A stretch of 64,000 nucleotides of DNA from Panagrolaimus kolymaensis (taxonomy: Eukaryota; Nematoda; Chromadorea; Rhabditida; Panagrolaimidae). The stretch is from NCBI GenBank assembly GCA_028622995.1, contig JAJQJQ010000013.1:3720001-3784000 (forward strand), written 5' to 3'. Each line of letters opens with the position of its first letter. Position 1 is the first letter of the stretch. Position numbers and translations under genes: made by a program. Below the pieces are notes generated by a model that was not told the origin of the DNA, did not search any database, and saw only the letters and a program-made list of their open reading frames with translations. This document shows, piece by piece, positions 28,384-40,295 of this stretch.

Positions 28384-29229
28384 ATGTCAAATATTAATAA
28401 AGAATCGATACACAATTCTGAGTGTTCTAATAATTCTATTTGTGCTCACAAATTTATTACACCTATGAAACAAGAATTTTTTCTTCCGAAATCGATTATC
28501 TATTATCTCAAAACTCATCCATGGAATTGGGAAGAATATTTGAAGCTTTTAAGAACATGCAAATTTTTTATTGTAAACAGAAAAATAAAAATTGTTGAAA
28601 TTCTTTCATTCAAGAAAGATTCTTTTCGTTGCAAGCAAAACGGCGCAATTTTGAATGGAAAATATAAATATTGGTGTAAGAATTTATATATTAAGTCAAA
28701 CACTAATTTATTTAATTTATCCAATAATACTCATTTTGTGGCACTCAAATGTTTATGTATTAGAAACCAAAAATTAACTATAGATGAAATGGATTTTATT
28801 TTAAAAAATCAAAAAATTATTAAAGCGGAATTTACAAATGTAGAAATTCGAAATATTCATGGGTCTTCAGTTTCGATGGATAAAGTTTTTTCTAAATTAG
28901 AATATTTACAAAGTTTTATTTATCAAAGCCGAATTGGAACATTTTCTTCTGAAGCATTGGCATCAATAAACAATTTACGAGTGTCACGAGAAATATCATA
29001 TTTTCAATTTTTCATCCCTGCTTTCACAGAAGAAAAAGAAATAGACCCTGAATTATTTTGTGATTTTATTTTAAAGCATTTTTTTACAAATCATATATTT
29101 TTTAAACTTACATTACCTGAAAATATTTCTATTGCTTATTTTAAAAAAATTAGAGAAGTTTTAAAAGAATTTAATGAAAATTATCTACCATTTTGGGATC
29201 CAGAAATGCATTTAGAATTCGAAATATAA
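28384..29229 (+). CDS. F-box-like protein, single exon (281 aa)
   Basis: The ATG at 28384 follows a TATTTTTAG acceptor, suitable for trans-splicing. Residues ~35-70 carry an F-box-like motif (FFLPKSIIYYLKTHP... EYLKLLRTCKFF). The rest matches the 49.7-51.3 kb gene in its repeat-like C-terminal region: L-x-I-x-N-Q-x-LTI-x-E (here LCIRNQKLTIDEMDF), and a closing segment of similar length. F-box proteins link substrates to SCF ubiquitin ligases; in nematodes such families are large and poorly known. No intron seen. The family call rests on motif and paralogy, not on a search. Confidence 0.7.
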   Translation: MSNINKESIHNSECSNNSICAHKFITPMKQEFFLPKSIIYYLKTHPWNWEEYLKLLRTCKFFIVNRKIKIVEILSFKKDSFRCKQNGAILNGKYKYWCKNLYIKSNTNLFNLSNNTHFVALKCLCIRNQKLTIDEMDFILKNQKIIKAEFTNVEIRNIHGSSVSMDKVFSKLEYLQSFIYQSRIGTFSSEALASINNLRVSREISYFQFFIPAFTEEKEIDPELFCDFILKHFFTNHIFFKLTLPENISIAYFKKIREVLKEFNENYLPFWDPEMHLEFEI

Positions 29230-29612
29230 AGAATTATAATTTCGTCCATTCTTTTAGTATTGTTTTGTTGTTGTTTGAATTAAATTTTATTTTTTTCGTT
29301 TTTTTTTTGTAAATTTGTTGTTGAGAGCCAAAACTTAAAAAATATTATTGAACGTAAAATTCCAAGACATTTTTATTTTATTTCAACATCAATTTTGTAA
29401 CGAAATAAATGCCTATATTGCAAAAAATGTTGATAATTTTTTAAATAAAAATTCGAGATACAAATTATTTTTAAACATTCCAATATTATAGTTGCCAAGA
29501 ACAATAGCGAGTATACGCCATAAATATTCGATAATTTTATTATTGTCTTTTTTCACATTAATGAGGTATGCAAACATATTATGGAGATAATCGACTTTTA
29601 AAACTAATTTAT
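29230..29612. other. Intergenic, no gene seen
   Basis: AT-rich spacer between two convergent genes (F-box-like plus, carboxypeptidase B minus). Confidence 0.6.
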
Positions 29613-31099
29613 TTAAATATCTTTATTTTTGACGAAGTTTTCGACGACATATTTGGTTTCTGGGGCTCTCCATTCGGGCGCCATGTGACCTGCACCACGA
29701 ATAGTAACAAATGTAACATTTTTATCATAAACCGTCGAGAAGCCTCCAAATTGTCCATTAACTTCGAAAGCATATTTTGGTTTTAAAAGTTGATAATTAA
29801 GTTGGTTGGTGAATTTTTGTCCTCCAAGAAAATTACACATCATATCTGTATCGCCATAATATAAAAGCACACGAACGTTGGAAGCAACTATTTTCTTAAA
29901 ATATGGAGTCATGTCTCTGCCATCCCATTGATACCCTAAAGTATCTGAGCATTCTTTCCATTCTCCAAGTTTTTCATTAATATGAAGAGCTTTTCGAACT
30001 TCAGGTAAATTCATATAACTTCCAATATCCCCTTCCGTTGAACATGTTGGAACACCTGCTTTTTTTAACAAAGTTTTTTGCTTCTTCTTACTTTCAATTT
30101 CTTTGAACGAAAGCTGTGGGAAGTAAAGTTTCATTCGATGGGAGTTAAGCAAGGATGAAGAGTCACACGTTTGATAAATATCATATGGATTAAGATGTGC
30201 AGATTTAAATAGCTCTAAAAGTTGAACGGCCATAGTTTCGCAATCCCCAGTTAAGCCTTGTATTTTGCAAGTATCAAAATATCAAAACATCCATGGCAAC
30301 ACAATTCTTCAAAATCAATCCATTCCTCTTCATCAATTAAGCCATGATTATAAGCATATTGCATTTGAGTTTTGGTGTTTATATTCCAATTAACCAAACC
30401 ATTACCAATTCCAATGCCTTCAAAGTTAATTGGAAAGTTTTTTTGTCCATCGATAACTTTAGCTGCTAATGTAGGAATATAAACTCCAGCATAGGATTCT
30501 CCCATGATAAAAGTCGAATGATTCCGGAATGAAGAATGGAGAGTGAAAAATTGTTTTACTGCATTGTAGTTGTAATTAGCTGTCTAAAGTTGTAGAAAAT
30601 TTAAAGCCTTCCCCTGTAGACACTAACTAACCATGCCGTCGTTAGTAGTTGTATTTCCATCTGTGGCATACGAATATCCAACACCCACTGGAGATTCGAT
30701 GTAAACAACTGAAGCAAATTTATTCCATGCATTTGGATTGGATCTCAAAGTTTTATCATCTATACTAACCAAATACGGTACCATTTCCCCTAGTAGACCT
30801 AAAATCAATATCTTACAAATATATTATCAATAATAGAAAAACCAACCCAAAATAGAGCTGCAACCTGGTCCACCATTAAACCAAAAAATTATAGGATCAT
30901 TCGAAGGATCATTTTGAGATTCAACAAACCAATAATGAAGGAATTTGGTTTTAGAAACTCTTAAATATCCAGATTAATGTTTGAAGTTTATATCAAAATT
31001 AAGTCCTGGAAGATCGGTGATTTCGTCTTCGCTGCATAGATTTGCAAAAACAACTGTAACAACAGCTAAAAATGCAACAAAACAGAAAAATTTTAGCAT
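29613..31099 (-). pseudogene. Serine carboxypeptidase copy B, disabled
   Basis: Same three-exon structure as copies C, D and G (30847-31099, 30632-30798, 29613-30583). Two breaks are visible: a TAA stop at 30974-30976, where every other copy has the Tyr codon of H-Y-S-G-Y, and an 8-bp near-tandem duplication (ATCAAAAT) at about 30273-30280 that shifts the frame in the middle of exon 3. Exon 3 is 8 nt longer than a multiple of three, as expected from that insertion. Outside the breaks the S10 motifs remain ([22 protein letters not shown]), so decay is recent. The leader resembles copy G (shared AFLAV and ANLC..DEITD). Confidence 0.92.
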
Positions 31100-31430
31100 T
31101 GTCGAAAAAATGTTATTTTTATTTTATAATTCTGGCTTCTTTTTATACATATTTATATAGAGGCAATTAGCGTTTTTGTTTAAAAAATACGAAGAAAACC
31201 AATGCATTTGTTTAATAAAAGTAAAAAACAAAGAAAAAGAGGGAAATTTTATTTTTTTTCCTCCATAATTATACAAATTAGCGTATGATTCCTTTTGTTT
31301 GCTTTTTTAAATTTTCAAAAATTTTTTTAAGTTTTGTTTAATTATTGTTAGAAAAAAATGATACTAATAATGGTTACTATAAAAGTAAAAATTAGAGCTA
31401 AAAAAATAATTAATTGCGATTTTTTAAAAA
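31100..31430. promoter_or_regulatory. Bidirectional promoter region, carboxypeptidases B and C
   Basis: 331 bp between two divergent start codons. TATAAAAAGA on the minus strand at 31138-31147 serves B; TATAAAAG on the plus strand at 31378-31385 serves C. Both lie 40-55 bp from their ATG. Confidence 0.65.
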
Positions 31431-32914
31431 ATGTTTTTAAAATTTTTTATTTTTACTATTATTTCAGTAGTTTCTATTGCTGCTACACATTTTGGTAGCA
31501 AAAATGAAATAATTAATCTTCCAGGGCTAAATTTTGATATAAATTTCAAACATTATTCTGGATATTTGAGAGTTTCTAAAATTAAATTCCTTCATTATTG
31601 GTTTGTTGAATCTCAAAATGATCCATCCACAGATCCATTAATTTTTTGGTTTAATGGTGGTCCAGGTTGTAGCTCCCTTGAAGGTAAAATTTTTTTCTAA
31701 ACTAGCAATCAAAACATTTTTTGTAGGTATTCTTAACGAAATGGGGCCTTATGTATTAAAACATGATGGAAAAACGCTTCGAAAAAATCCCAACACTTGG
31801 AATAAATTTGCTTCTGTCGTTTACATCGAATCCCCCGCTGGTGTTGGGTACTCCTATGACAGTAATGGGAATGAATCCGCTAGTGACACGTTGGTTAGTG
31901 GATATAATTATCCGTAAAAACTTTTAAAACTAATATTTATAGACAGCAAATTATAATTACAAAGCATTAAAACAATTTTTTGCAGTTCATACAATGTTTC
32001 GAAACCATAGAACATTTATCATTGGTGAATCGTATGCTGGAGTTTATATTCCCATATTAGCAGCTAAAATTATTGATGGACAAAGTGATTTTCCAATAAA
32101 CTTTGAAGGCATTGGAATTGGTAATGGCTTGGTTAATTTTAATATAAGTTTTGATACTCAAATGCAATTTGCATATAATCATGGACTAGTTGACGAAAAA
32201 GCTTGGAACCATTTTGTTAAACAATGCTGTAATAAATGTATCGACAATTGTGAAATTCAAAGCTTAACCGGTGATTGCAAACACTTATATAGTCAAATTT
32301 TCATTTCATTATACTCATCAGGCATCAATATATTTGACATTTATCAAACTTGCGACTCTTCATCTTTGCTAAATTCCCCACGAATGAAACTTTATTTCCC
32401 CGAATTTTTAACAAAAGAATTGGAAAATAAAATAAAGCAACAAAAATTTCACAAAAATGATAAAGGAGATCCATGCATAAAAGGAAAGGGAATTGAGACA
32501 TATATGAATTTGCATGAAGTAAGAAAAGCTCTTCATATTAATGAAAATCTTGGAGAATGGGAACTTTGCGATGGGATGATGCTTACCCATTATAAAATGC
32601 AATACAAAGACACAACATTGTTTTTCAAGAAAATCGTTGCTGCTAAAGTTCGAGTTCTTCTATATTATGGTGACACGGATATGATGTGCAACTTCCTTGG
32701 TGGACAAAAATTCACCGATCAACTTGGTTATCAACTTTTGAAATCCAAATATCCTTTTGAAGTTAATGGACAAGTTGGAGGCTTCGTTACTGTTTATGAC
32801 GAAAATGTTACATTCGTTACTATTCGTGGCGCTGGGCATATGGCTCCTGAATGGAGAGCCCCAGAAACAAGTTTTGTCATCGAAAAATTTATTAAAAATC
32901 AAAATATTCAATAA
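31431..32914 (+). CDS. Serine carboxypeptidase (S10), copy C, intact (463 aa)
   Basis: Exons 31431-31683, 31727-31893 and 31943-32914 join in frame; the second donor is GTTAGT. Signal peptide [19 protein letters not shown], almost identical to that of copy F. Family motifs are complete: [16 protein letters not shown] (nucleophile Ser), GDTDMMC (Asp), GAGHMAPEW (His). The middle insertion between the Cys-rich CCNKC..C segment and the [12 protein letters not shown] motif is longer and more divergent than in A, D and G. It forms a head-to-head pair with disabled copy B. Secreted/lysosomal exopeptidase. Confidence 0.93.
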
Positions 32915-33210
32915 AAAATATATTAGAAAATTAAATTGCAAAATTTTTGCGTTTTGTTACTTTTTTTGTAATCTCCGTTAAAAATGACAATAAAAAGTTC
33001 CTTAGTTTTTTTCTTTTGCCTTTGTAACTATTTTTTGATTAAAATTTATGGTACTAATGTCGCCTCTAAAGTGATTTTTGTTTGACGAACATAATAAACA
33101 AGCACAACGATTTTGAAAGGAAAAAGAATCTTTACTTTTTATATTAGTAACCAATGTTGAAGAAAAAAATATTTTGATAGCAATTATTTTATTTAAATTT
33201 ATATAGCATT

Positions 33211-34701
33211 TTATTCCCCCATTTTATTATCTCCACACATGCCATGAATATTTGTGCCTAAAAATGGTTGACTTCTTGTTTTAAAATCAGAGTATAAACA
33301 ATGATCATCATTGCCTCCACAGCCTTTAATATATTTCGTGATATGGTCAACCGACGCTCCTGCAGTTGCAATATAATGAGCCTAAAAAATTTTTCATCAT
33401 TTTTGAGTAAGGAAAAAAAGGATTTATCACGCGAATGAATGGAATGCCTTTCTCGGAAATCCATAACTCCATAATTACTGTCGCAGCATAATCAGGCGAT
33501 GGATATCCAAGGACTTCTTGTTTAGCTTGAAGAGTTCGAAGGAATGCAGCTACAGTATTATCATGCTAAATATAATAACAAAAAAAAATTTATCTTTACA
33601 TTTATGAGCAGCAAAAACTTACAGCGGAATACATAAAGAATTTCTTTTTAGTTTTTCCCGCCAAAGCCAAATCCATGTTATCGATCATAGTCTTTAATAA
33701 AACTCCACCTTTGAGGGCAATCAATTCGGTATTTTCAGGTTCATCAAAATCTGCATTTCCATGCAAATAATCATAAGTTCGATATTTACCATTTACATAT
33801 TGCTGCCATAAAGAATCGGTTATCCATGCAGGCAAAGTAATATTATTATCTTTTTTAATTTTAACACCAGAATAAAAATCCTCTACATGTGAAAATGAAT
33901 TAAACTTATTTGTGTTGATACCAGTTTTTTGAGATATTGTTTGTAATAATGGCTAAAAATTATTTTTCTATTCATCAAAGAATTTTGTGTAAAAACTTCC
34001 AACCTTTTGTGTTTTCATAAATGAAATAAAGCTGGCTTTTGATTTTAACGTATCATGAATTTCATCCATTCTTGGACAATCAAAGTTTGTACTTAGCAAC
34101 TAAACATGACGTCAAAAGTGTAATTTTAAAGTTTTCTAAAAAAAAATTTTTTTTTACTCACTGTGTCATCATCTTTTTCCACCGTATGAACAGGGACAGG
34201 TGTCCATTTAGTTGGCCACATTCCATTTTCAGTTGGATAAGTATTATTTGAATTTTCATAAAACCCCGCAATATGAGCATACGCAGACATTAAAGTTCGA
34301 TTTACATCCGTTGAGCGAACATATACCTTAAAAATAGTATTATTTTTAGAATTTAAAAAAATAATGAAAAAACAATACATCAAAATCATTATATTGTCCT
34401 GTAATAAATGGATAATCATTAACATATCGATTTCTAATTCGAATTCCATGTTCAAAATGTTGGAGCATTCCTTTCTAAAATAAATAAATTTTACTACCCA
34501 ATTTCAAAGTTTTAATTAAATTATTACGTTTGTCAACTGCCCTCGTGACACAGGCCACGAGATTTCTTGATATAGATCATTGGGATATGTGGAAGTTGGA
34601 GTCCGATCACCATGTCGAAAAACAGTTTGGACCAAAACTAAATGCAGCCCAATCACAGTTGAAATAATTAATGAAGTTGTTATAAAAACGCGAAAAAGCA
34701 T
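33211..34701 (-). CDS. Histidine acid phosphatase (388 aa)
   Basis: Seven exons, all joined by phase-0 introns: 34528-34701, 34379-34474, 34162-34326, 34004-34099, 33623-33952, 33431-33565 and 33211-33381. Signal peptide of about 18 residues, then the phosphohistidine motif RHGDRTP at residues ~29-35 and the proton-donor His-Asp (SA|HDNTV) split by an intron. This is the branch-2 histidine phosphatase (acid phosphatase) layout, VYVRSTDVNRT included, at normal length. Hydrolyses phosphomonoesters at acid pH, probably secreted or lysosomal. Cysteines near the C-terminus (C-G-G..C..C) would form the usual disulphides. Confidence 0.93.
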
Positions 34702-35302
34702 TTTTATAAAATTTTAAACCCTTAAAATATTAAAAATGGAAAAGGAATATAGAAAAGAAAAGTGGCCTTAACTGGATGTATTGCTTTTATGAAAATGATT
34801 TAAAATTTCATTTCAAAAAAGTGCTTATAAAACTATTACAAGAAGAAAAATAATTAATATTTATTTATTTAATAAAAAAAGTGGCTAATAAAAAAAGACA
34901 TTTATGTTTTTTTTATAGAAATTCAGCTCTTCTGCCTTATTGTTATTTAAAAAGGCGCTAAAAGCTTTTTCAAATTAAAAAAATATAAAAAATTTTGCAA
35001 AAAAATATGCTTTTTAGATAGTTGTTTGTTACCTATAAAAAAATTGGTTAAAATTAAGCATTGTTTGTCTAAAAAAAGTTAATTAAAATTTACATCATTC
35101 TGAAAAGTTTGTTCTATTTAAAAATTTTGAATTTCATATTTCCATAGTTTTCTGATTTTCGTGTGTTTAATAAGGCAATAATTAATCCTCAATACTTCAA
35201 AAAAAAAACTTTTTATTTAACATTTCCAAACCTTTTACAATCTATCATTTCATTTATGACAAAATATATTTAAACTCAAAAAAAAACAAGAAAGTTTTTC
35301 AT
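34702..35302. other. Intergenic, no gene seen
   Basis: Very AT-rich spacer upstream of the acid phosphatase. No recognisable element. Confidence 0.6.
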
Positions 35303-35618
35303 TTATAGGTCGGAAGTATGATTTGAAAAGGGACGTGGTAGGCATTTTGCAACAATTTTATGACGGACATGTTCAATGCAAAAAAATCCAGGTGGACACA
35401 TTTTATTATTCAAACAAAGACGATGTTTGTGTTTTTTATGTCGTCTTCTTACAATGTCCTCCTATAAATAAATCGATTAAATATTTTTATGTAAAAGTTT
35501 TAAGTTTATGATTATTTACAAAAACAACAGAAAAAAAAATACTTACAACATCATTTCCCATAACCAACATAAAAGAAGAAGCAGCAATTAAAATGAAAAT
35601 GAGAGAGAAGAAATTCAT
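35303..35618 (-). CDS. Small secreted four-cysteine peptide (76 aa)
   Basis: Two exons, 35547-35618 and 35303-35461, phase-0 intron. Exon 1 is a signal peptide (MNFFSLIFILIAASSFM...). Exon 2 begins E-D-I-V followed by a strongly basic stretch (RRRHKKHKHR) and then C-x5-C-x5-C-x11-C (CLNNKMCPPGFFC...KC). The C-P-P-G-x2-C core is shared with the gene at 51.9 kb (CPPGTQC). The basic run could be a propeptide processing site or a membrane-active segment; both are inference. Confidence 0.75.
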
Positions 35619-36622
35619 TTTTTTCAAATCACTGAATTATGAATTCTCTTTAAATTTAATGGTTGATATAAAACGCGATTTTTTTAAAATAATGAATATT
35701 AGATGGAAACATATTTCAGAGTATTGTTATGTTAAATATCGGTAAAGGCTTTTTTTGTTCATTTAAAAATTCAGAATTTTTTTTGCAAATATACCACCTA
35801 CCTATTGCTTTTTTCTTTGTAAAATAAAATTTATGCAAGAGTTTAAAATAGTAATGGATTTCACATCAAGGCCAACTAATTTATGTAATGTTTTCTTCTT
35901 TTCAACAAAAATTTTTTTCCTTTCATTTTTTTTCTCGTTGAAAAGAATTGATTTAATTTTGTTTTCGTGAATTTTTTTTTGTTTATTGGTTATTCTAAGT
36001 TATCTCTTCAAAAAATCGCTGCCGTCGTCGGTGTGGTCGGTGGAAATCCTAATTAATTTTTCAATAAGCCTTTCCATTTGGCACATTTTGTTTTAGTAAA
36101 ATTAAAACATACGATAAATGAAACATCAAATTTTATAAAGGTTAAAGATAAAACTTAGCTCTAAATTATTTTTATGATTTATTTAAGTTGATTATTTAAT
36201 CTATTATATTTTTCATTGTTAAAAATCGTTTTTTCAGGAAATCTTTTCTTTGTTACATTTTATTCTTGCTTTAAAATATTTTTGGAGCCGTTTCTTTCTT
36301 CCATTTTTTTTGGGAGAACGAAGAAATTCATTTTTTTAATCAATTATAATTTATTATTTAGTTTTTTTAGTTCAGGGTATTTTGCGATCATATTCTATCT
36401 CTAAAAAAATACACTGGACACAATAAAAGATTATAGTTTTTTGAAAACTTAAAAGTAAAATCTTTTTTCGATTTTTTATGTTAAAAAGCTTTGTAATAAT
36501 GGAAAATAAATAAGTTACTAACAAAATTTTATTTTTTTAAATACATATGCGGCATACAAAAATGGATTAGAAATTATTTAGAAATTTTTTTTAAGAAAGC
36601 ATATATATGATTTTAAGTTGCC
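35619..36622. other. Intergenic, 1 kb, no gene supported
   Basis: AT-rich; an open frame at 36216-36404 has composition typical of noise (mostly Phe, Ile, Ser) and no similarity I recognise. Confidence 0.5.
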
Positions 36623-38101
36623 TTAAATCTCTTGATTTAGGATGAATTTTTTGATGACAAAAGTTGTTTCGGGTGCTTTCCATTCCGGTGCCATATGGCC
36701 GGCTCCACGTATCGTGACAAATGTAACATTTTTATCATAAACAGTTGCGAAGCCTCCAACTTGTCCATTAACTTCAAAAGCATATTTGGGTTTTAAAAGT
36801 TGATAATTAAGTTGGTCGGTGAATTTTTGTCCACCAAGGAAATTACACATCATATCTGTGTCACCATAATAGAGAAGAACTCGAACATTGGCAGAAACGA
36901 TTTTCTTGATGAATGAAGTCATATCCCTGCCACTCCACTTATATGTGCCACCACCTGAACATTCATACCATTCTCCAAGATTTTCATTAATATGAAGAGC
37001 TTTTCGAACTTCAGGATTATTCATATAAGTTCCAATATCTCCTTCGCTTGAACAGTCACTATTTTCGATTTTCGAGGAACATAAATGTTTCATTTTTAAT
37101 TCGATTTCTCTAGGCAAAGATTGAGAATAGAATATTTTCATGCGAATAACATTTAATAAAGATGAGGAACTACATGTTTGATAAATATCATATGGATTAA
37201 GATTTGTTGATCCAAATAAGTCTAAGAGTGCATCTGACATATTTTTGCAATCTCCAGTTAAGCCTTGTATTTTGCAAGTATCAAAACATCCATGGCAACA
37301 TAAATTTTCAAAATCAACCCATTCCTCTTCATCAATTAAGCCATGATTATAAGCATATTGCATTTGAGTTTTTGTGTTTATGTCCCAATTAACCAAACCA
37401 TTACCAATTCCAATGCCTTCAAAGTTAATTGGAAATTTTTTTTGTCCATCAATAACTTTAGCTGCTAAAGTTGGAATGTAAACTCCTGCATACGATTCAC
37501 CAATTATAAATGTTCGATGGTTCCCGAACGAAGAATGGAGAATGAAGAACTGTTTTAATGCATTGTAATTATAATTAGCTGTCTAAAAGCATTACAAAAA
37601 TAAATTTAAAAAAAAAGCACAAAGAGCTTACTAGAGCATCATTAGTGGTTGTGTTTCCATCAGATGCATACGAATATCCTACACCAGCTGGAGATTCAAT
37701 ATAAACAACCGATGCAAATTTATTCCATGCATTTGGATTTTTTTGAAGTGTTGTCCCTTCTGGGCTAACTAGATATGGTCCCATTTCACCAAGAAGGCCT
37801 ATAAATAACGTTTATCATTATATTGATTATAAAAATCAAAAAACCTACCTAGAATTGAACTGCAACCTGGCCCACCATTAAACCAAAAAATTAAAGGATC
37901 ATTCGAAGGATCATTTTGAGATTCAACAAACCAATAATGAAGGAATTTTGTTTTTGAAACTTTTAAATATCCAGAATAATGCTTGAAATTTATATCAAAA
38001 TTTAGTCCTGGAAGATCCGTGATTTCGTCTTTGCTACCACGATCTGCAACGGCCGCAGTAATAGCTGTAATTAATGCAATAATGCAAACGCGTAACAACA
38101 T
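36623..38101 (-). CDS. Serine carboxypeptidase (S10), copy D, intact (459 aa)
   Basis: Exons 37849-38101, 37632-37798 and 36623-37582 join in frame. Signal peptide of ~20 residues ([19 protein letters not shown]). S10 motifs complete: [32 protein letters not shown]. Close to copy B in exon 3 ([20 protein letters not shown]). Unlike B it has no 8-bp insertion at the equivalent place, which identifies B's insertion as the derived state. Head-to-head with the truncated copy H. Confidence 0.93.
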
Positions 38102-38433
38102 TTTTAGGCGATGCTGCTAATTAGTAATTAATCTTACTTTTAGCTCCGTATTTATACTTTTATTTCTGAAAATTGAAAAGCGAAATTCTTTTTTTTTCAT
38201 TGTTATATTTTATTACAATCAGTTTTTTTACAAATGGAGATATTTCTAGCTTTTTTTTACAAATTATAAAAGTGGCTTTTCATTGTCTTCTTTTTTTTAA
38301 TTTTTAGCAACAAAAGTTTTGGTTTTGTTTTAAAATGGCTAAAAAAATTTAGAGTGATACTAATTGCTGTAACAATAGTATAAAAATATAAATGAAAACT
38401 ATCAATTATAGCTAAAAACGACGATTTTAGAAA
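38102..38433. promoter_or_regulatory. Bidirectional promoter region, carboxypeptidases D and H
   Basis: 332 bp between divergent starts. TATAAATA on the minus strand at 38149-38156 serves D; TATAAAAATA on the plus strand at 38379-38388 faces H. Same spacing as in the B/C and F/G pairs. Confidence 0.6.
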
Positions 38434-38585
38434 ATGTCGTTAAAAAATTGTCTTATTGTTGTATTTTTGTCCATCGCTTGCGTTGCTTTTGCTATAGATT
38501 TTGGTGGCAAAAATGAAATAATTAATCTTCCTGGTTTAAATTTTGATATAAATTTCAAACATTATTCTGGATATTTTTTCAAGTA
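38434..38585 (+). pseudogene. Serine carboxypeptidase copy H, 5' fragment only
   Basis: Starts with a signal peptide (MSLKNCLIVVFLSIACVAFA) and the family's N-terminal sequence as far as KHYSGY, then turns into FFK and a stop (TAA at 38583-38585). No further carboxypeptidase sequence follows; the next feature is the 3' end of an antisense F-box-like gene at 38719. Truncated by deletion or rearrangement about 140 bp into the gene. It keeps its TATA box and the head-to-head position relative to D. Leader and NEIINLPG match copy C's type. Confidence 0.88.
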
Positions 38586-38718
38586 AAATAAACACTGTAA
38601 AAAACTTTTTTTTATTTTTTTAAAAATAAAAAATAAAATAAATTGATTCAAGTAATACATGATAAAAAATAGTCTAAAACTAAACTTTATCTTTAAGCTT
38701 CATCAAATTCTCATTGTT

Positions 38719-39847
38719 TCATTGATCATAAGTTTTAATTACACTAAAACAAGTTGTGGTAAGTGATGACGCATATTGAAAAATTAGTTCAGTCTTCCAA
38801 CGACGGGAGCCTGATAAAATAAAATTTGTATTTTTCATTAATTTTATAAGCTTTTCACAGATATAGGGCATTTGAGCTTGAGTGATATCCATAATATAAA
38901 TAAATACACGAATATCATTTTTTCGCTGAAAAAAAAAATTATTATATGCACCAAAAGAGTGATCATTTAATATTCAAAAAAACTTACATTAAATAATTTA
39001 TATAAATCGCTCATATTTATTAAATCCAAAAAGCTTTCAGTTATATTAGTTCGAAAGCTTATCAACTCAACATTCCGTTTGGCATTAATTAAATCACTGA
39101 TCCATGTTTGAGGAATTGAGGGATATGTGAGATCCCAAACAAAGGGGAATGCTTCAAGAACTTCTAAAAATGTTAGATCTGATGGAATTTCACATTCTAA
39201 GAATAAAAAAGTTGGATCTGCATTAGCCAATTGTATTAGTTCAAATTTGCTGATTTTACGATGGCATAAATATATGCCTGAGGGATACAAAAATGTAATA
39301 TTCGTCTTTTGCAAATATTCTTCTATCGTGTCTTTTAAAAGCATAAAAGTTCTGGTTTCAATATTTTCCAAGTTTTGGCTATGGCGATACGTTGACTTTG
39401 GTGGTTCATAATCAATAAGTTTAGCTTGAAATGGTTGGATTTGATTAAAATATTTGCAAGTTCTTTGAAGCTTAATTTTTTCAATGGGATTACAAAGATT
39501 AAAAAATCGTTGAAAAATTACATAACCAAGGCTTAACAAATCAAAGTATCCAAGATTTTTGTTTTGGACATTTAATTTATGCGAAGGATCTGAAACACAT
39601 CTTTTCTGTTTTCCATAAATAAATTAAAGTAAATAATATACATACCTCGCTTGGGACAAAAAGCTTCGTGGTGATGTTGACAACAAATTCCACAAACTTT
39701 TTTACATTTGCATGAATTCGACTGTGGTTCTGAACATAAGCAAGCCAAATTTCGATATTTTAATTGGGAAATTCGATCTTGAAATGTTTCATAAACATTA
39801 CAATCTTCAGATCGATGATCATCATGGTTGCAGAAGAAGCAAGGCAT
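38719..39847 (-). CDS. F-box-like protein with gag-type zinc-knuckle N-terminus (336 aa)
   Basis: Exons 39646-39847, 38988-39589 and 38719-38925 join in frame. Exon 1 encodes CFFCNHDDHRSEDC (C-x2-C-x4-H-x4-C), a Cys-rich middle (CLC...CKCKKVC) and CGICCQHHHEAFC, the arrangement of the CCHC knuckles of BEL/Pao-type retrotransposon gag proteins. Exon 2 starts with an F-box-like stretch (SLGYVIFQRFFNLCNPIEKIKLQRTCKYF in pieces) and continues with sequence resembling the C-terminal part of the other F-box-like genes (LYPSGIYLCHRKISKFEL). Possibly a domesticated gag segment fused to an F-box-like protein. Nucleic-acid binding via the knuckles is inference. Confidence 0.7.
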
Positions 39848-40090
39848 AACTGAAAAAATTTATAATTAATTAGCGATAAGGAAGAGTCGGAGATGGGTAT
39901 TTTTTTATGATGCTTGTTTATCAAAATTAAATTACAACCCATCTACAATAGTTTTATTTTCTCAAACAACCCGAAAAGAAATTAATATTAGCAATTTTGA
40001 CGGTATTGAAGAAAAATACTAAAAATCTCCGTAGAAATGGCTAAGGAAAGAAAACTCAAAATAACAACCCAGCTTGCATACTTTTGATTA
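39848..40090. other. Intergenic, no gene seen
   Basis: AT-rich, upstream of the knuckle/F-box gene. Confidence 0.5.
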
Positions 40091-40295
40091 TTTTTTCTCC
40101 AAATTATCGAACAAACGAAAAGGGTCATCCATAACAGAGAGTATTGATTTTTTCAAATAAAATTTATTGTCAACAAAAATTCGTTTTTTATTGAGTGCAC
40201 CAGTTCGTCCACATGATGGCATACCACCACTCTCTGCTATCCCTGGCGAAAAAACAGCAATCATCGGCTTGAAATGCGTTAAATGAGTAATCAAT
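40091..40295 (-). repeat. Left copy of a ~200-bp inverted repeat flanking the P450 pseudogene
   Basis: Its reverse complement aligns along its length with 42701-42910, sharing ATTGATTACTCA, CGATGATTG, GCCAGGGATAGC, ATGCCATCAT, AATAAAAAA and GTTTGTTC in order. This copy lies in an open frame (40088-40318) with a G-I-A-E-S-G-G-M-P-S-C-G-R-T-G run; the right copy has stops. Origin unknown: gene fragment or mobile element. Confidence 0.7.
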
